Below, piece by piece: positions 8,273 through 15,789 of a stretch of 45,828 nucleotides of DNA (position 1 is the stretch's first letter; each line of letters starts with the position of its first letter). The position numbers and the translations under genes are program-made. Origin of the DNA: Candidatus Eiseniibacteriota bacterium (GTDB taxonomy: Bacteria; Eisenbacteria; RBG-16-71-46); the NCBI GenBank assembly GCA_016215625.1, contig JACRIW010000087.1, positions 1 through 45,828 of the forward strand, given 5' to 3'. The notes beneath the pieces were generated by a model that saw only the letters and a program-made list of their open reading frames with translations, was not told the DNA's origin and ran no database searches.

Positions 8273-8302
8273 TTGCGTTGCCGCCTCGCATCCCCCTAAC
8301 AT
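8273..8302 (+). promoter_or_regulatory. Predicted promoter of the plus-strand secreted-protein gene
   Basis: TTGCGT (8273-8278), an 18-nt spacer, then TAACAT (8297-8302). Transcription would begin near 8309 and give a leader of about 110 nt with several GC-rich inverted repeats before the AGGAG at 8406-8410. Together with the divergent promoter at 8151-8179 it fills the 8096-8418 intergenic region; I see no gene there. Confidence 0.4.
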
Positions 8303-8418
8303 TGACCCGGCGAAATTCCGGGTTTCCGGCCGCACTCGGCCGGGACGCGGGCTGAACCGGGTCCAGCCTGCTCACACCTCATGCCTCCACGCACCCCGAC
8401 CCGGCAGGAGAATCATCC

Positions 8419-10881
8419 ATGAAGCGCTTGCTTCTCGTCCTCCTGGCCCTGGTTGCCCTCTGGGCCACACCTGCTTCGGCTGCCATCGTGCAGACGATCA
8501 CGGTGGACGGTGTCAACGACTTCGACCCGAGCAACCTGCTCGGCGACGACGCGCAGGACACGCAGTCCAACTGCGGCACGGGCATCTTCCCGATGGACAT
8601 CGGGCAGGTGTACGTCACGAACGACGCGAACTTCCTCTACATCGGCTTCCAGTTCGCGAAGTCGTGCTACTGCGACATGAACGTCGGCCTCGCGATCGAC
8701 GTGAACAGCGCCGGCGGCGGCACGACGGATCCGTTCGGCCGCAAGATCGGCTGGGCGAACGTGCCCTTCAAGCCGGACTGGGTCATCTACGACGTCACCC
8801 CGACGAACTGCAACACGTTCAACTACGAAGTCCTCTACAAGGACACCGTGGGCACGTGGGTGAACCGCTCGACGCTGCTGAACCCCGCGTGGGGCTCGGG
8901 CTCGAACGGCCTCGGCATCATCGACAGCACGAGCTTCCGCGAACTGAAGCTGCCGCTCTCGCTCATCGGCGCGACGGCCGGTACGCCGCTCCACCTCGAG
9001 TTCTGGGTGACGCAGGAAGGCACGCTCAAGGGCCCGCTCGACGCGTTCTCGAGCGACAACGTGCAGATGTCGCGGTTCTCGCAGACGACCTACGACACCG
9101 CCGCGGTCGTGCAGATGACCTCGATGGCCACGTACACCGTGCTGAACGCGGTGGACGCCACGCCGCCGACCGTCACGAGCGCACAGGCCGTGAACTTCGC
9201 GGTCCAGGCGAACAAGCAGTTCTCGCTCGTCACGAACAAGATCGACGTGACCTTCAGCGAGCCCGTCGAACTGCTGACGTCCCAGACGGCCGCCAACTAC
9301 ACGCTCACCGGCCCGGTTTCGCGCACCGTGATCAGCGCCGTGCGTGACGGGGCCGCGACGAACGTCGTGCACCTCACGCTGAGCGGCGTCATCAACGCGA
9401 ACGCCGCGCAGTACAACGTGCGCGCGCTGAACGTGAAGGATCCCGCGAACAACGTGATCGTCGGCGACAACGTCGGCAACATCCGGTCGTTCTTCATCCA
9501 GAACCTGATCTTCAACGGCAACTTCAAGGTCGGCATGTGCGCGGGCACGTTCACGGCCGCGGACACGTTCGCGATCGAGGGCAGCATCATCCCGCTGTCC
9601 TTCGCGATCTGCGACAACGCCCTGATGACGGACGCGAACTCCGACTCGATCTACACCGTGACGGTGCCGTTCTGCCTGCCCGTGAACCCGTCGACGGGCA
9701 AGGGCGAGTCCGACCTCGAGTGGAAGTTCAGCACGAAGTGCTCGACGTTCGAGCCGCTCGGCAGCAACCGCAACTACCACCTCTCGAGCGACAACGGCGC
9801 GAGCGTCACGATCACCGAGTCGTGGAACAACGACGACCCGGCGAACTACACGACCCGGCCGGTGGACGTGGTCTTCAAGGTGAACGCGGCCCACGCCAAC
9901 CCGGGCCCGTCGGACGTGATCACGCTCCTCGGCAACATCGCGCCGCTGCACTTTTCGCAGCCCGGCCTGGCGATGCTCGACAACGGCGTCGCGCCCGACG
10001 CCGTCGCCGGTGACAAGATCTACACCGCGCGCGTGACCTTCCCGGCCTGCTCGCCGAAGAACGTGAACTGGAAGGTGGACTTCAACGGCGTGATCGAGTG
10101 CCTCGGCCAGGGCGACCGCACGGTCTACCTGAACGACGCGCTCTTCAGCTCGGCGAACCCGATCGTCCTTCCGGCCCGCGGCATCGACCGCTGCACCGTG
10201 ACGGACAAGCCGCTCACGGTCGTCTTCAAGGTGCAGATGGACGGCACGAGCCCGCTGCCGGCGCTCCCGACCGACACGCTGGCCGTCATGGGCAGCGTCG
10301 CCCCGCTCAGCTGGGGCGTGCGGCCCGCCGCCGCGCTGCTCCTGAACGACGGCGCGGGCTACGACGCGACTGCCGGGGACATCTACTACACCCGCGCGAT
10401 CACGTTCCCGGACTCGAGCGCCTTCAACGTCGAGTTCAAGTACTGGCTGAACGGCCAGTTCGAGTGCGGTACTTCGGCCAACCGCACGCTCACGCTCGAC
10501 GACGTGAACCACACTTCGGGCAGCCCGATCGTGCGCGTGATGAACGTGTTCGACGTGTGCTCGGACGTGGCCGCGGTGAACCCGGGCGGCTCGATGAGCG
10601 CGGACTTCGCCACGCTGCGGCCGGTGCTCCCGAACCCGGTCTCGCGCCGCGCCAGCTTCTCGTTCGAACTGCACCGTACGGGCCACGTGGCCCTGCGGGT
10701 CTACGACGTCACCGGCCGCCGCGTCGCCAGCCTGCTGGACGCGAACCTGCCGGTCGGCGTGCACTCCGTCTCGTGGGACGGCCGCGGCACCAACGGCCTG
10801 CGCCTCTCGAGCGGCGTGTACCTGTACGAGCTGAGCATGGGCCGCGACCGGGTGACCCGTCGCCTCATCCTCACGAACTGA
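8419..10881 (+). CDS. Large secreted multidomain protein: DOMON-like, Ig-like, three choice-of-anchor-X-like repeats, FlgD-like tail
   Basis: 820 residues; the ATG follows AGGAG by 8 nt. A signal peptide ends at TPASA-AIVQ. Residues about 22-240 resemble a DOMON/CBM9-type domain similar in layout to the divergent neighbour. Residues about 245-355 form an SbsA-type Ig domain (TPPTVTSA...VTFSEPVELL). Three repeats follow near 362-470, 482-590 and 597-705, each with an FKV strand, a G(S/N)IxPL segment, an acidic DNGV/DGAGYD...AGDxIYT turn and a WKxxFNG-like strand, the pattern annotated as choice-of-anchor X; they look starch-binding-like but this is unproven. Residues about 733-820 are a FlgD-like domain (LRVYDVTGRRV, SWDGRGTNG, SGVYLYEL) ending VTRRLILTN. 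Paired cysteines in the repeats suggest disulfides outside the cytoplasm. No catalytic motif seen. Confidence 0.8.
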   Translation: MKRLLLVLLALVALWATPASAAIVQTITVDGVNDFDPSNLLGDDAQDTQSNCGTGIFPMDIGQVYVTNDANFLYIGFQFAKSCYCDMNVGLAIDVNSAGGGTTDPFGRKIGWANVPFKPDWVIYDVTPTNCNTFNYEVLYKDTVGTWVNRSTLLNPAWGSGSNGLGIIDSTSFRELKLPLSLIGATAGTPLHLEFWVTQEGTLKGPLDAFSSDNVQMSRFSQTTYDTAAVVQMTSMATYTVLNAVDATPPTVTSAQAVNFAVQANKQFSLVTNKIDVTFSEPVELLTSQTAANYTLTGPVSRTVISAVRDGAATNVVHLTLSGVINANAAQYNVRALNVKDPANNVIVGDNVGNIRSFFIQNLIFNGNFKVGMCAGTFTAADTFAIEGSIIPLSFAICDNALMTDANSDSIYTVTVPFCLPVNPSTGKGESDLEWKFSTKCSTFEPLGSNRNYHLSSDNGASVTITESWNNDDPANYTTRPVDVVFKVNAAHANPGPSDVITLLGNIAPLHFSQPGLAMLDNGVAPDAVAGDKIYTARVTFPACSPKNVNWKVDFNGVIECLGQGDRTVYLNDALFSSANPIVLPARGIDRCTVTDKPLTVVFKVQMDGTSPLPALPTDTLAVMGSVAPLSWGVRPAAALLLNDGAGYDATAGDIYYTRAITFPDSSAFNVEFKYWLNGQFECGTSANRTLTLDDVNHTSGSPIVRVMNVFDVCSDVAAVNPGGSMSADFATLRPVLPNPVSRRASFSFELHRTGHVALRVYDVTGRRVASLLDANLPVGVHSVSWDGRGTNGLRLSSGVYLYELSMGRDRVTRRLILTN

Positions 10882-10915
10882 TCCGGCAACTCCCGGCTCC
10901 GGCCGGGCCGCAGTG

Positions 10916-10950
10916 CCCGGGGCGGGCAAAAAAAAATCGCCCGCCCCGGG
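10916..10950 (+). terminator. Strong hairpin after the multidomain secreted-protein gene
   Basis: A perfect 12-bp inverted repeat, CCCGGGGCGGGC (10916-10927) and GCCCGCCCCGGG (10939-10950), encloses an 11-nt loop that starts with nine A residues. It begins 34 nt after the stop codon. The 3' flank (ACTTTGTT) is only partly T-rich, so it may be an imperfect intrinsic terminator or a 3'-end stabiliser. Confidence 0.5.
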
Positions 10951-10988
10951 ACTTTGTTCGCAGCGCCACGCCCCACGCGTGCTAAAGT

Positions 10989-11062
10989 TTTCCGGTTTTC
11001 GTGGTCCAAACCGGGCGAAAGCCCGGGTCAACGCAACTCGCACCGCAGGAGGACCTGCCCCC
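10989..11062 (+). promoter_or_regulatory. Structured 5' leader able to mask the Shine-Dalgarno sequence
   Basis: The leader contains a perfect hairpin CCGGGC-GAAA-GCCCGG (11011-11026). The Shine-Dalgarno AGGAGG (11047-11052) can lie in either of two mutually exclusive stems: GCAGG/CCTGC (11045-11049 with 11054-11058), or GGTCC/GGACC (11003-11007 with 11051-11055), which would close over the GAAA hairpin. Such alternatives are the layout of translation-controlling leaders. CCAAACC before the hairpin and ACGCAA after it recall the core of c-di-GMP-I (GEMM) riboswitches, but the second domain of that class is not evident, so the class assignment is weak. Confidence 0.35.
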
Positions 11063-11770
11063 ATGAAGAAGATCGCTACGATCGTCAGCGCCCTGATGCT
11101 GGTCTCGGCCGTCTCGGCCTTCGCTTCCGGCCCCGGGCCGTTCTACGCCCCCGGCGACTACGTGACCCCGAACTGGAACCCCGGTGACCCGAGCTGCGCG
11201 CTGAGCCTTTCGGCCGGCGTGTGGAGCGGCAACATCGCGGCGTCCGTCGGCGCCGGCACCTACCAGGCCAAGGTCGCCGTCGCGGGCTGGTCGGAGAGCT
11301 ACCCGAACAGCAACCAGTTCGTGTTCATCACGGGACCCGGCGAAATCGTGCGTTGGACGTTCGACACGAACACCTACGCCGACGGCTGGCTGCCCGCGAC
11401 GGATATCGTGATCAGCGACCACGCCTACCCGGCCGGCATCACGTGGGAAGTCATCGGCGCCGCTCCCGAGACCGGCAGCTGGGGCTCGGGTGTCGCGATG
11501 TCCCTGTCGGGCAACGTCTGGTCGGCGACGATCAACATCGCGTCGGTCGGCAACTATGACGTGAAGTTCCGCAAGACCGGTGACTGGTCGCTCAACATCG
11601 GTGCGGACGGCGTCGGCACGAACAGCAACAACTTCAACTACACGACCACCGTGCCGAACCAGCCGGTGACGTTCCAGTTCAACCAGGCGACGGGCCGTTC
11701 GCGCATCGTCGTCGGTGGTGTCACGGGCACGTCGAACCGCACGTGGGGCCAGGTCAAGGCCGCGAAGTAA
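11063..11770 (+). CDS. Small secreted protein with two X25/CBM-like domains (putative starch-binding)
   Basis: 235 residues; the ATG follows AGGAGG by 10 nt. A signal peptide is obvious (MKKIATIVSALMLVSAVSAFA). Domain 1 (about 25-112) shows the order seen in X25 modules of amylopullulanases: GDYVTPNWNPGDP, GVWSGN, GTYQAKVAVAGWSESYP, then a strand pair ending RWTFDTNTYADGW. Domain 2 (about 115-235) repeats the plan: YPAGITWEVIG, SGNVWSATINI, GNYDVKFRKTGDWSLNIG, VTFQFNQATGRSRIVV. No enzyme domain and no FlgD tail. It sits between two terminators and has its own structured leader, so it is probably independently and strongly expressed. A role as an extracellular or periplasmic alpha-glucan-binding protein is inferred from motif similarity and from its MalEFG and CBM48 neighbours. 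Confidence 0.75.
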   Translation: MKKIATIVSALMLVSAVSAFASGPGPFYAPGDYVTPNWNPGDPSCALSLSAGVWSGNIAASVGAGTYQAKVAVAGWSESYPNSNQFVFITGPGEIVRWTFDTNTYADGWLPATDIVISDHAYPAGITWEVIGAAPETGSWGSGVAMSLSGNVWSATINIASVGNYDVKFRKTGDWSLNIGADGVGTNSNNFNYTTTVPNQPVTFQFNQATGRSRIVVGGVTGTSNRTWGQVKAAK

Positions 11771-11796
11771 TCGGTAGTACCGCGAGGCAATCGAAG

Positions 11797-11830
11797 AGGG
11801 CGGGCTCGAAAGAGCCCGCCCTTCTCGTTT
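11797..11830 (+). terminator. Rho-independent terminator
   Basis: An 11-bp perfect stem AGGGCGGGCTC / GAGCCCGCCCT with a GAAA tetraloop (11797-11822), followed by TCTCGTTT, ends the small secreted-protein gene. It lies between convergent genes and may also act on the importer operon in the opposite direction, though that side lacks a clear T-run. Confidence 0.85.
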
Positions 11831-11859
11831 GCCGTCCGTCCGGCTCCCGCCCCGCGGGA

Positions 11860-12702
11860 TCAGCCCTTCACGCCGCCGACCGAGAGTCCGCTCACGATGT
11901 TGCGGGTGAGCGCCACGAACAGCGCCATCACCGGCACGCACACGAGCAGGCTGCCCGCCGCGTAGTTCGCCCACTCGGTCTGGAACTGGCCCGCGAGGCT
12001 CTCGAGTCCCAGCGGCAGCGTGAACATCTCCTGGCGCGAAATGACGATGCGCGCGACGAGGAACTCCGACCACGCCGCCATGAACGAGAACAGCGCCGTG
12101 ATCGAGAGCGCGGGCGCCGCGAGCGGCAGCGTCACCTTCACGAACGCCTCCCACGGCGTGCAGCCGTCGATCAGCGCGGCCTGCTCGAGCTCGTACGGAA
12201 TCGTGTCGTAGTAGCCGCGCATGGTCCACACGCAGAACGGCAGGGCCGTCGCCGTGTACGCGACCACGAGGCCGGCGAACGTGTCGAGCAGGTGCAGGTT
12301 CTTCATGAGCACGTACAGCGGCAGCATGAGCATCGTCGCCGGGAACATCTGCGTCATGAGGAACAGGTACAGGCCCGCGCTGCGGCCCGCGAACCGGAAT
12401 CGCGAGAACGCGTAGGCCGCCGTCGAGGCGAGCGTCACGCCGAACAGCGTCACCGTGAGCGAGACGATCAGCGAGTTGCGCATCCAGAGCAGGAAGGGCT
12501 TCTCGAACAGCATCGTGCGGTACGCCCGCAGCGACGCGCCCTCGGGGATGATCGCGAGCGAAGTCGAGTAGAGCTGGTCGCCCGGGCGCAGCGAGATCGT
12601 CACGATCTGCACGATCGGGTAGATCGTCGCGAGCGCGAACAGGACGAGGAACGCCTGCACGAACACCCGTCCGGGCGTCCAGGCGTGGTCGGGCTTCTTC
12701 AT
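11860..12702 (-). CDS. ABC sugar transporter permease, MalG-type
   Basis: 280 residues; the ATG overlaps the MalF-type stop by 4 nt (ATGA). Six transmembrane segments are apparent, starting around residue 15. The permease EAA loop, which contacts the ATPase, is present near residues 180-205 (ELEQAALIDGCTPWEAF followed by VTLPLAAPAL). The protein ends GLSVGGVKG, very like MalG proteins, which end in GLTAGGVKG. It would form the inner-membrane channel with the upstream MalF-type protein for import of a maltose or maltodextrin-like sugar delivered by the upstream binding lipoprotein. No ATPase gene is adjacent; importers of this family often share a MsmX/MalK-type ATPase encoded elsewhere. Last gene of its operon. 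Confidence 0.88.
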   Translation of the reverse strand: MKKPDHAWTPGRVFVQAFLVLFALATIYPIVQIVTISLRPGDQLYSTSLAIIPEGASLRAYRTMLFEKPFLLWMRNSLIVSLTVTLFGVTLASTAAYAFSRFRFAGRSAGLYLFLMTQMFPATMLMLPLYVLMKNLHLLDTFAGLVVAYTATALPFCVWTMRGYYDTIPYELEQAALIDGCTPWEAFVKVTLPLAAPALSITALFSFMAAWSEFLVARIVISRQEMFTLPLGLESLAGQFQTEWANYAAGSLLVCVPVMALFVALTRNIVSGLSVGGVKG

Positions 12703-13580
12703 GCCGTGCGCTCCTGCGAGGCGGTGCGGCGCATCACGTACATCACGAACCCGAGCAGCAGGAGGAACACGACGACCGAGAAGGCCGCCGCGTACGAGTA
12801 GCGCGAGTAGGTGAACGCCACCTTGTAGATGTACGTGACGAGGATGTGCGTCGCGTCGGCCGGCTGGCCGCCGTTCGAGACGAGCCAGACGACGAGCGTG
12901 TTGTTGAACGTCCAGATGGTGCCGAGCAGGATGCTCGGCACCAGCACGGGCATGAGCGAGGGGAGCGTCACGTTCGTGAACTTCTCCCAGCCGTTCGCGC
13001 CGTCGAGATCCGCGGCTTCGTAGAGCTCGACCGGGATCGACGTGAGCCCGCCCAGCGCGACGACCATCATGAAGGGGAAGCCGAGCCAGATGTTCGTGAG
13101 GATCGGCGCCACGAAGGCCCATGTGGGGTCCGACAGCCACGGCACGGGCGGCAGGTGGAGCCACTGCTTCAGGATCAGGTTGATCGCGCCGTACTCGAAG
13201 TTGAACATGCCGCGCCACGTGAGCGCCGAGATGTACTGCGGCATGGCCCACGGCAGCACGAGCATCGTGCGCAGGATCGTCTTGCCGCGCACCGGCCCGC
13301 TCAGAAGGATCGCGAGCAGCACGCCGACCGCGACGTGGAAGAACACGTTCACGCTCGTCCACACGAGCGACTTGCCGAGCAGCGTCCAGAAGATCGGCTC
13401 GGTGAGCACGAGCCGGAAGTTGTCGAGCCCGACGAACTCGTGCGAACGGAAGTGGTAGAGACTCATGTTGCGGAACGCCAGCCAGAAGCTGTACCCGAGC
13501 GGGAACAGCACGACCGCGAGCATCACGATCGTCGCCGGCAGCAGCAGCGCGTAGGGGAAGGAACGGGGCGCCCGCAGCAT
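12699..13580 (-). CDS. ABC sugar transporter permease, MalF-type
   Basis: 293 residues starting at the ATG (MLRAPRSF) 5 nt downstream of the binding-protein stop. Six hydrophobic segments fit a short MalF/UgpA-like permease without the large periplasmic insertion of E. coli MalF. The EAA loop is clear around residues 190-215 (PVELYEAADLDGANGWEKF, then VTLPSLMPVL). It pairs with the next gene as a heterodimer in the inner membrane. The sugar type is inferred from similarity to the maltose/trehalose importer group and from the glucan-binding neighbours; other oligosaccharides are possible. Confidence 0.88.
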   Translation of the reverse strand: MLRAPRSFPYALLLPATIVMLAVVLFPLGYSFWLAFRNMSLYHFRSHEFVGLDNFRLVLTEPIFWTLLGKSLVWTSVNVFFHVAVGVLLAILLSGPVRGKTILRTMLVLPWAMPQYISALTWRGMFNFEYGAINLILKQWLHLPPVPWLSDPTWAFVAPILTNIWLGFPFMMVVALGGLTSIPVELYEAADLDGANGWEKFTNVTLPSLMPVLVPSILLGTIWTFNNTLVVWLVSNGGQPADATHILVTYIYKVAFTYSRYSYAAAFSVVVFLLLLGFVMYVMRRTASQERTA

Positions 13581-13585
13581 GGCCG

Positions 13586-14821
13586 TCAGCGCTTCATGCC
13601 GGCGATCTGCTGCTCGGCGGCGGCCTGCATCTCGCGCGTCGCCTTCGCGGCGTCCATCGAGCCGTTCATCACCTTCTGCAGGCCGGGACGCATGACGTCC
13701 CACACGACGCGCATCTCCGGCACGACCGGCATGCGGCGGCCGAGCGTGAACGCGTCCTGCGAGATCTTGAGCGTCGGATCGGCCGTGATCTCCGGCGCGT
13801 TCCACGCGTCCTTGTGGCTCGGCAGCACGCCCAGCGCCACGGCGTCGCGCAGCTCGGCTTCGGGAGACGTGCAGTACGTCACGAAGTCGATGACGGCGTC
13901 GAGCTGCTCCTTCGGCACGTTCACGCTGATCGAGTAGCCCTTGCTCGCGGTCATCGGCATCGCGTGCTTGCCGTTCGGCAGCACCCACAGCGGCGCGATG
14001 CCGAGGTCGATGCCGCCCTTGCGGTACGCGGCCCACGACCACGGGCCGTTCACGATCATCGCGGCCTTGCCCTCGAGGAACAGCGTTTCGGCGACCTGGT
14101 AGTCGCATTCCCGGGGCATGACGCCCTGCTTGTTCTTCAGGTCCGCGAGGTAGTTCAGAGCGTCGCGCATGGCCGGCGTGTCGAGCGTGGGCTTGCCGTC
14201 GGCGCCGAACACCCAGCCGTCGTAGCCGGCGAGGAACGGCGCGAGCCAGTAGGGCTCGGTCACGTTCATCGCGAAGCCGTAGGCGCCGTCCTTCGTGAGC
14301 TTCTTCGCGATCGCGAGGAACTCCTCGGCGTTCGTCGGAGGCACGGGCACGAGCTTCTTGTTGTAGCAGAGCAGCAGGTGGTTCCCGACCTGGTCGGGCG
14401 CAGCCCAGAGGTGGCCGTTCAGCGTGTCGAGCGCCTGCGGGACGAAGCGCTCGAAGAAGCCCTTCGGCATCGTTTCGTCGAGCGGTCGGATGAGCTCGAG
14501 CAGCGACAGCGGCCCGACCTGGTCCGACGGCCCGAAGATGAGCTGCGGCCCGCCGCCGCCGGCCGCGGCGGTCTGGAACTGCTGCCGCAGGTTCTCGGTG
14601 TCGTAGGGCACGTTCTCGATCGTGACGCCGGGATGCGCGGCCTGGTACGCGGCGATGTTCTTCTCGAAGCGCGCGCGTTCCTCCGGGTCCATCTGCGACC
14701 AGATGACGATCTTCGCGGGACCGGTCGCCGCCTTCTTCGGGGCGCAGGAGGGAACGAGCGCGAGGCACAGCAGCAGGCTCGCGAGCAGGCGGGGCGCGCG
14801 GGACGTGAGCGAACGGAACAT
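13586..14821 (-). CDS. ABC sugar transporter substrate-binding lipoprotein, MalE-type (family 1)
   Basis: 411 residues; the ATG follows GGAGG by 6 nt. The signal peptide ends in lipobox VPSC (Cys26), so the protein is a lipoprotein. The mature protein follows the family 1 binding-protein plan: KIVIWSQMDPEERARFE (first strand and helix), PQLIFGPSDQVGPL, WAAPDQVGNHLLLCYNK, LFLEGKAAMIVNGPWSW, and PMTASKGYSIS. The NGPWSW and KGYSIS elements match maltose/maltodextrin binders such as MalE, CymE and GanO. It is the first gene of a three-gene importer operon on the minus strand. Presumed function is periplasmic capture of maltodextrins after passage through the outer membrane; the exact ligand is not provable from sequence. 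Confidence 0.88.
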   Translation of the reverse strand: MFRSLTSRAPRLLASLLLCLALVPSCAPKKAATGPAKIVIWSQMDPEERARFEKNIAAYQAAHPGVTIENVPYDTENLRQQFQTAAAGGGGPQLIFGPSDQVGPLSLLELIRPLDETMPKGFFERFVPQALDTLNGHLWAAPDQVGNHLLLCYNKKLVPVPPTNAEEFLAIAKKLTKDGAYGFAMNVTEPYWLAPFLAGYDGWVFGADGKPTLDTPAMRDALNYLADLKNKQGVMPRECDYQVAETLFLEGKAAMIVNGPWSWAAYRKGGIDLGIAPLWVLPNGKHAMPMTASKGYSISVNVPKEQLDAVIDFVTYCTSPEAELRDAVALGVLPSHKDAWNAPEITADPTLKISQDAFTLGRRMPVVPEMRVVWDVMRPGLQKVMNGSMDAAKATREMQAAAEQQIAGMKR

Positions 14822-15273
14822 CCACGACCTCCGAAGCAGCCGCACGGGGCGGCGAAAGTGGCGAGGCGTGCGGACCCGTGAGCGCCGGAACACTTGGGTG
14901 GCGTTCGGCGTCGTCGCGGCGGCCGCGCAGGACTGCATGTGTGACGATGCATCGCGGGTGATGCGCGGAGCGAAAGTGCCCCAAGTGCCGCGCTCGTGCA
15001 AGACGTCCGGCTCGCCCCGGGAGCGCCGCGTGCCCGCGTTTCCGGCAATCGCCTCGAGCGCTCGGGCGGCCACGCTGGCAGGCGAATACTGCCAACTTGG
15101 CCGCACTCTCGCGGGGGTCTTCCCGGTGGCGCGATCGTGGCGCGCGCGCGGGCCCGGAAGCGCCGTGATTGCATGGTTCCCCGTGCCCTTCTTCGCAAGT
15201 CGCGTTCGCGGACCATGGCATGCGCATTGCCGCTCTCGCCGTCCGGGCCGCCACGGGCGGCCGGGAGGAAGCC
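14822..15273. other. Divergent intergenic region with two palindromes (possible operators)
   Basis: This 452-nt stretch between the importer operon and the stress-protein gene holds no convincing gene. It contains the perfect palindrome CGATGCATCG (14945-14954) and the inverted repeat TGGCAG-N7-CTGCCA (15076-15094). Either could bind a dimeric regulator of the divergent genes. On the minus strand GCACTTTCGC-like text occurs twice (around 14860 and 14973). I could not identify a convincing -35/-10 pair for the importer. Confidence 0.3.
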
Positions 15274-15717
15274 ATGAAGATCATCCTGGGTTTCGACGAT
15301 TCGCCCCACGCGCAGGCGGCGCTCGAGTGGATTCGGCAGCAGAGCTGGCCGGCGGCGACCCGCATCGTGGTGGTCTCGGCGGTGCGTGCCCCGGTGACGG
15401 CCTACGCCGAGGTGTACGCGCCGGCGGTGCCGTACCCGACCGAACTGGTCGAGGAACTCACGCGGCACCACGAGGAACTCACCATGCGCGCCGAAGGCGA
15501 GCTGCGTGACGCCGGATTCGCGACGTCCGCGCGCGTCCTGCAGGGCGACCCGCGCGAGGTGCTCGTGGACATCGCCCGCTCCGAGGGTGCCCACATGCTC
15601 GTCGTGGGCTCGCACGGGCGCACGGGCCTGGCCAAGCTGGTGCTGGGCAGCGTCGCGTCGCACGTCGTCGCGCACGCCCCGTGCACGGTGGTGGTGGTCA
15701 AGCAGCGCCTGCACTGA
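15274..15717 (+). CDS. Universal stress protein (UspA family)
   Basis: 147 residues from an ATG 5 nt after GGAGG (15264-15268); upstream in-frame starts lack such a site. It begins KIILGFDDSPHAQAAL, the usual Usp first strand with Asp. The ATP-binding signature G-2X-G-9X-G-S is complete near the C-terminus (VVGSHGRTGLAKLVLGSVAS), followed by APCTVVVVK. It therefore belongs to the nucleotide-binding Usp class, cytoplasmic and normally dimeric, involved in survival under starvation or stress. It stands alone, divergent from the importer operon and convergent with the methyltransferase fusion. Confidence 0.9.
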   Translation: MKIILGFDDSPHAQAALEWIRQQSWPAATRIVVVSAVRAPVTAYAEVYAPAVPYPTELVEELTRHHEELTMRAEGELRDAGFATSARVLQGDPREVLVDIARSEGAHMLVVGSHGRTGLAKLVLGSVASHVVAHAPCTVVVVKQRLH

Positions 15718-15736
15718 TCGCCGGCGCGCTTCGCGA

Positions 15737-15773
15737 GGCCGGGCCGTCCGATCGTCCCGACGACGGCCCGGCC
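15737..15773. terminator. Bidirectional hairpin between convergent genes
   Basis: A perfect 12-bp stem, GGCCGGGCCGTC (15737-15748) and GACGGCCCGGCC (15762-15773), with a 13-nt loop lies in the 72-nt gap between the stress-protein stop and the methyltransferase-fusion stop. There is no T-run on either side, so its strength as an intrinsic terminator is uncertain. Confidence 0.45.
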
Positions 15774-15789
15774 GGCATGGCCGGCACGG

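Noticed and set aside
8413..11064. An 883-codon minus-strand frame opposite the multidomain secreted-protein gene
   Set aside because: Same compositional shadow; it would also span two terminators and a leader on the plus strand.
15076..15094. Possible sigma54 promoter (TGGCAG...CTGCCA)
   Set aside because: The GG and GC dinucleotides are 14 nt apart, not the 12 expected for a -24/-12 promoter; it is better described as an inverted repeat.
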